From Bacillota bacterium (GTDB lineage Bacteria > Bacillota > Limnochordia > Darwinibacteriales > Darwinibacteriaceae), in assembly GCA_012799535.1 (NCBI GenBank), contig JAAZLB010000050.1, positions 1 through 6,549 of the forward strand: 6,549 nt of DNA, written 5' to 3'. The notes under the pieces are model-generated. The model had not been told where the DNA came from. It did no database searches and was given only the letters and a program-made list of their open reading frames with translations. The position numbers and the translations under genes were made by a program. Below, piece by piece: positions 6,072-6,549 of the stretch; position 1 is the stretch's first letter, and each line of letters begins with the position of its first letter.

Positions 6072-6099
6072 TTGCAAGAGGATAATCCCCTCATACTAT
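6072..6099 (+). promoter_or_regulatory. Possible weak promoter after the tRNA terminator
   Basis: TTGCAA (6072-6077) and TACTAT (6094-6099) are 16 bases apart, each matching consensus at four of six positions. It is placed where a promoter for the small membrane gene, and possibly tuf, would be needed after the terminator. The match is modest. Confidence 0.4.
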
Positions 6100-6126
6100 G
6101 GTGTAAAGGTAGTAGGGGGGTAGACC

Positions 6127-6345
6127 ATGTGGAGCTTTGGCCTAGGGGTGCTAGTTACATATGTTTTTCTTTGGTTGGTGCCTTTATGGTTAGTCTGGCC
6201 CCTAGGGGTGTTAGGATCCTTGTACTTGGTTAAGCTAATCCAAGAGCAGCAGGGGCTTAAATTGGAGGATCAGCAGATTTTGGGGGTTTTATTAGGGGCG
6301 TGGTGCTCCGTATGTTATGGAATATTGCTTTTCATTGCTCCTTAG
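6127..6345 (+). CDS. Small hydrophobic membrane protein, unrecognised
   Basis: I do not recognise this 72-residue protein. Residues 1-35 hold no charged residue and are rich in Leu, Val and Trp, enough for one long or two short membrane helices broken around P19 or P25. Residues 36-50 (KLIQEQQGLKLEDQQ) form a polar stretch, and 51-70 form another clear membrane helix with two cysteines (C60, C63). The total is two or three membrane segments, with no signal peptidase site evident. The LGVL motif appears three times (6-9, 26-29, 52-55). The ATG at 6127 has a G-rich ribosome binding site AGGGGGG (6114-6120) 6 bases upstream, which supports real translation. It lies between the tRNA terminator and tuf, with 78 bases to the tuf start. 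A longer out-of-frame reading from 6051 lacks a binding site and overlaps the terminator. The coding call rests on the binding site and coherent membrane pattern only. Confidence 0.62.
   Translation: MWSFGLGVLVTYVFLWLVPLWLVWPLGVLGSLYLVKLIQEQQGLKLEDQQILGVLLGAWCSVCYGILLFIAP
6141..6214 (+). repeat. In-frame direct repeat inside the small membrane gene
   Basis: CCTAGGGGTGCTAG (6141-6154) recurs as CCTAGGGGTGTTAG (6201-6214), 13 of 14 identical, exactly 60 bases apart. The offset keeps the reading frame, so both copies encode LGVL. It may be a trace of an internal 20-codon duplication in the hydrophobic region, or chance in a low-complexity membrane segment. Confidence 0.55.
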
Positions 6346-6423
6346 CAGGAGATTCGCATAGATTGACGAAGAATAGTGTGATCATGAATTAACAATGTTT
6401 TCCGGGAGGAGTGGACAGACAGA

Positions 6424-6549
6424 ATGGCTAAACAAAAGTTTGAAAGAACCAAACCCCACGTAAACGTGGGTACTGTAGGTCACGTTGACCACGGTAAGAC
6501 CACCACTACCGCAGCAATCACCATGTTGCTCGGTCGTAACAACAAAGAG
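6424..6549 (+). CDS. tuf: Translation elongation factor Tu, 3'-truncated by the window
   Basis: EF-Tu is the GTPase that delivers aminoacyl-tRNA to the ribosomal A site. Only the first 42 codons of about 400 are present. Seen: the typical opening [20 protein letters not shown] and the G1/P-loop GHVDHGKT (19-26) that binds the GTP phosphates. The next residues read TTTAAIT, where most EF-Tu have TLTAAIT, so residue 28 is Thr rather than Leu. GGGAGGAG at 6404-6411 is the ribosome binding site, about 12 bases before the ATG, which is rather long. The 78-base gap after the membrane gene has a TTGACG (6363-6368) but no good -10, so transcription may come from the promoter upstream of the membrane gene. 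In related Bacillota rpmG, secE and nusG often follow; that part is outside the window. Confidence 0.97.
   Translation, partial: MAKQKFERTKPHVNVGTVGHVDHGKTTTTAAITMLLGRNNKE

Noticed and set aside
6051..6233. 60-codon open reading frame overlapping the small membrane gene
   Set aside because: It starts inside the tRNA terminator hairpin, has no ribosome binding site, and is out of frame with the better-supported gene at 6127.
6363..6391. tuf promoter with -35 TTGACG
   Set aside because: The hexamer at the correct distance is GAATTA, a poor -10; not strong enough to list as a promoter.

Overview
The window looks like chromosomal core sequence from a Bacillota (Firmicutes) bacterium, most likely a clostridial lineage. 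Four things point that way: the cysS-mrnC-rlmB-sigH gene order, a sporulation-type sigma factor (SigH) beside the translation genes, a T-box riboswitch ahead of cysS, and strong AGGAGG-type ribosome binding sites. No species can be named from the sequence. All supported genes are on the + strand.

Region 1 (1-1487) is the end of a cobalamin-type unit. It holds a 5'-truncated CobD-like PLP enzyme (threonine-phosphate decarboxylase family) coupled by a TAATG stop/start overlap to a CobC-like histidine phosphatase (alpha-ribazole phosphatase). Region 2 (1479-1802) is a regulatory block. A near-consensus sigma-A promoter begins inside the end of cobC and drives a T-box leader with a UGC (Cys) specifier, a T-box whose UGGA matches a U73 discriminator, and an intrinsic terminator. 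Region 3 (1803-4960) is a tightly packed operon: cysS (cysteinyl-tRNA synthetase), mrnC (Mini-III RNase, 23S rRNA maturation), thyX (flavin-dependent thymidylate synthase) and rlmB (23S rRNA 2'-O-methyltransferase). Region 4 (4966-5696) is sigH with its own consensus promoter. Region 5 (5717-6070) is a tRNA operon, tRNA-Thr(TGT), tRNA-Tyr(GTA) and initiator tRNA-fMet(CAT), with an extended -10 promoter and an intrinsic terminator. Region 6 (6071-6549) holds an unrecognised 72-residue membrane protein and then the first 42 codons of tuf (EF-Tu), cut by the window edge.

Functionally the window is mostly translation machinery: tRNA charging, rRNA processing and modification, tRNAs and EF-Tu, plus one DNA-precursor enzyme and one developmental sigma factor. 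If the T-box is active, cysteine starvation would raise cysS and, by read-through, mrnC, thyX and rlmB. I found no mobile element, CRISPR array or defence system, and no clear sign of a novel multigene system. The points most worth a second look are the small membrane protein before tuf, the abnormal T-arm of tRNA-Thr, and the gene order (thyX present, rae1/yacP absent).
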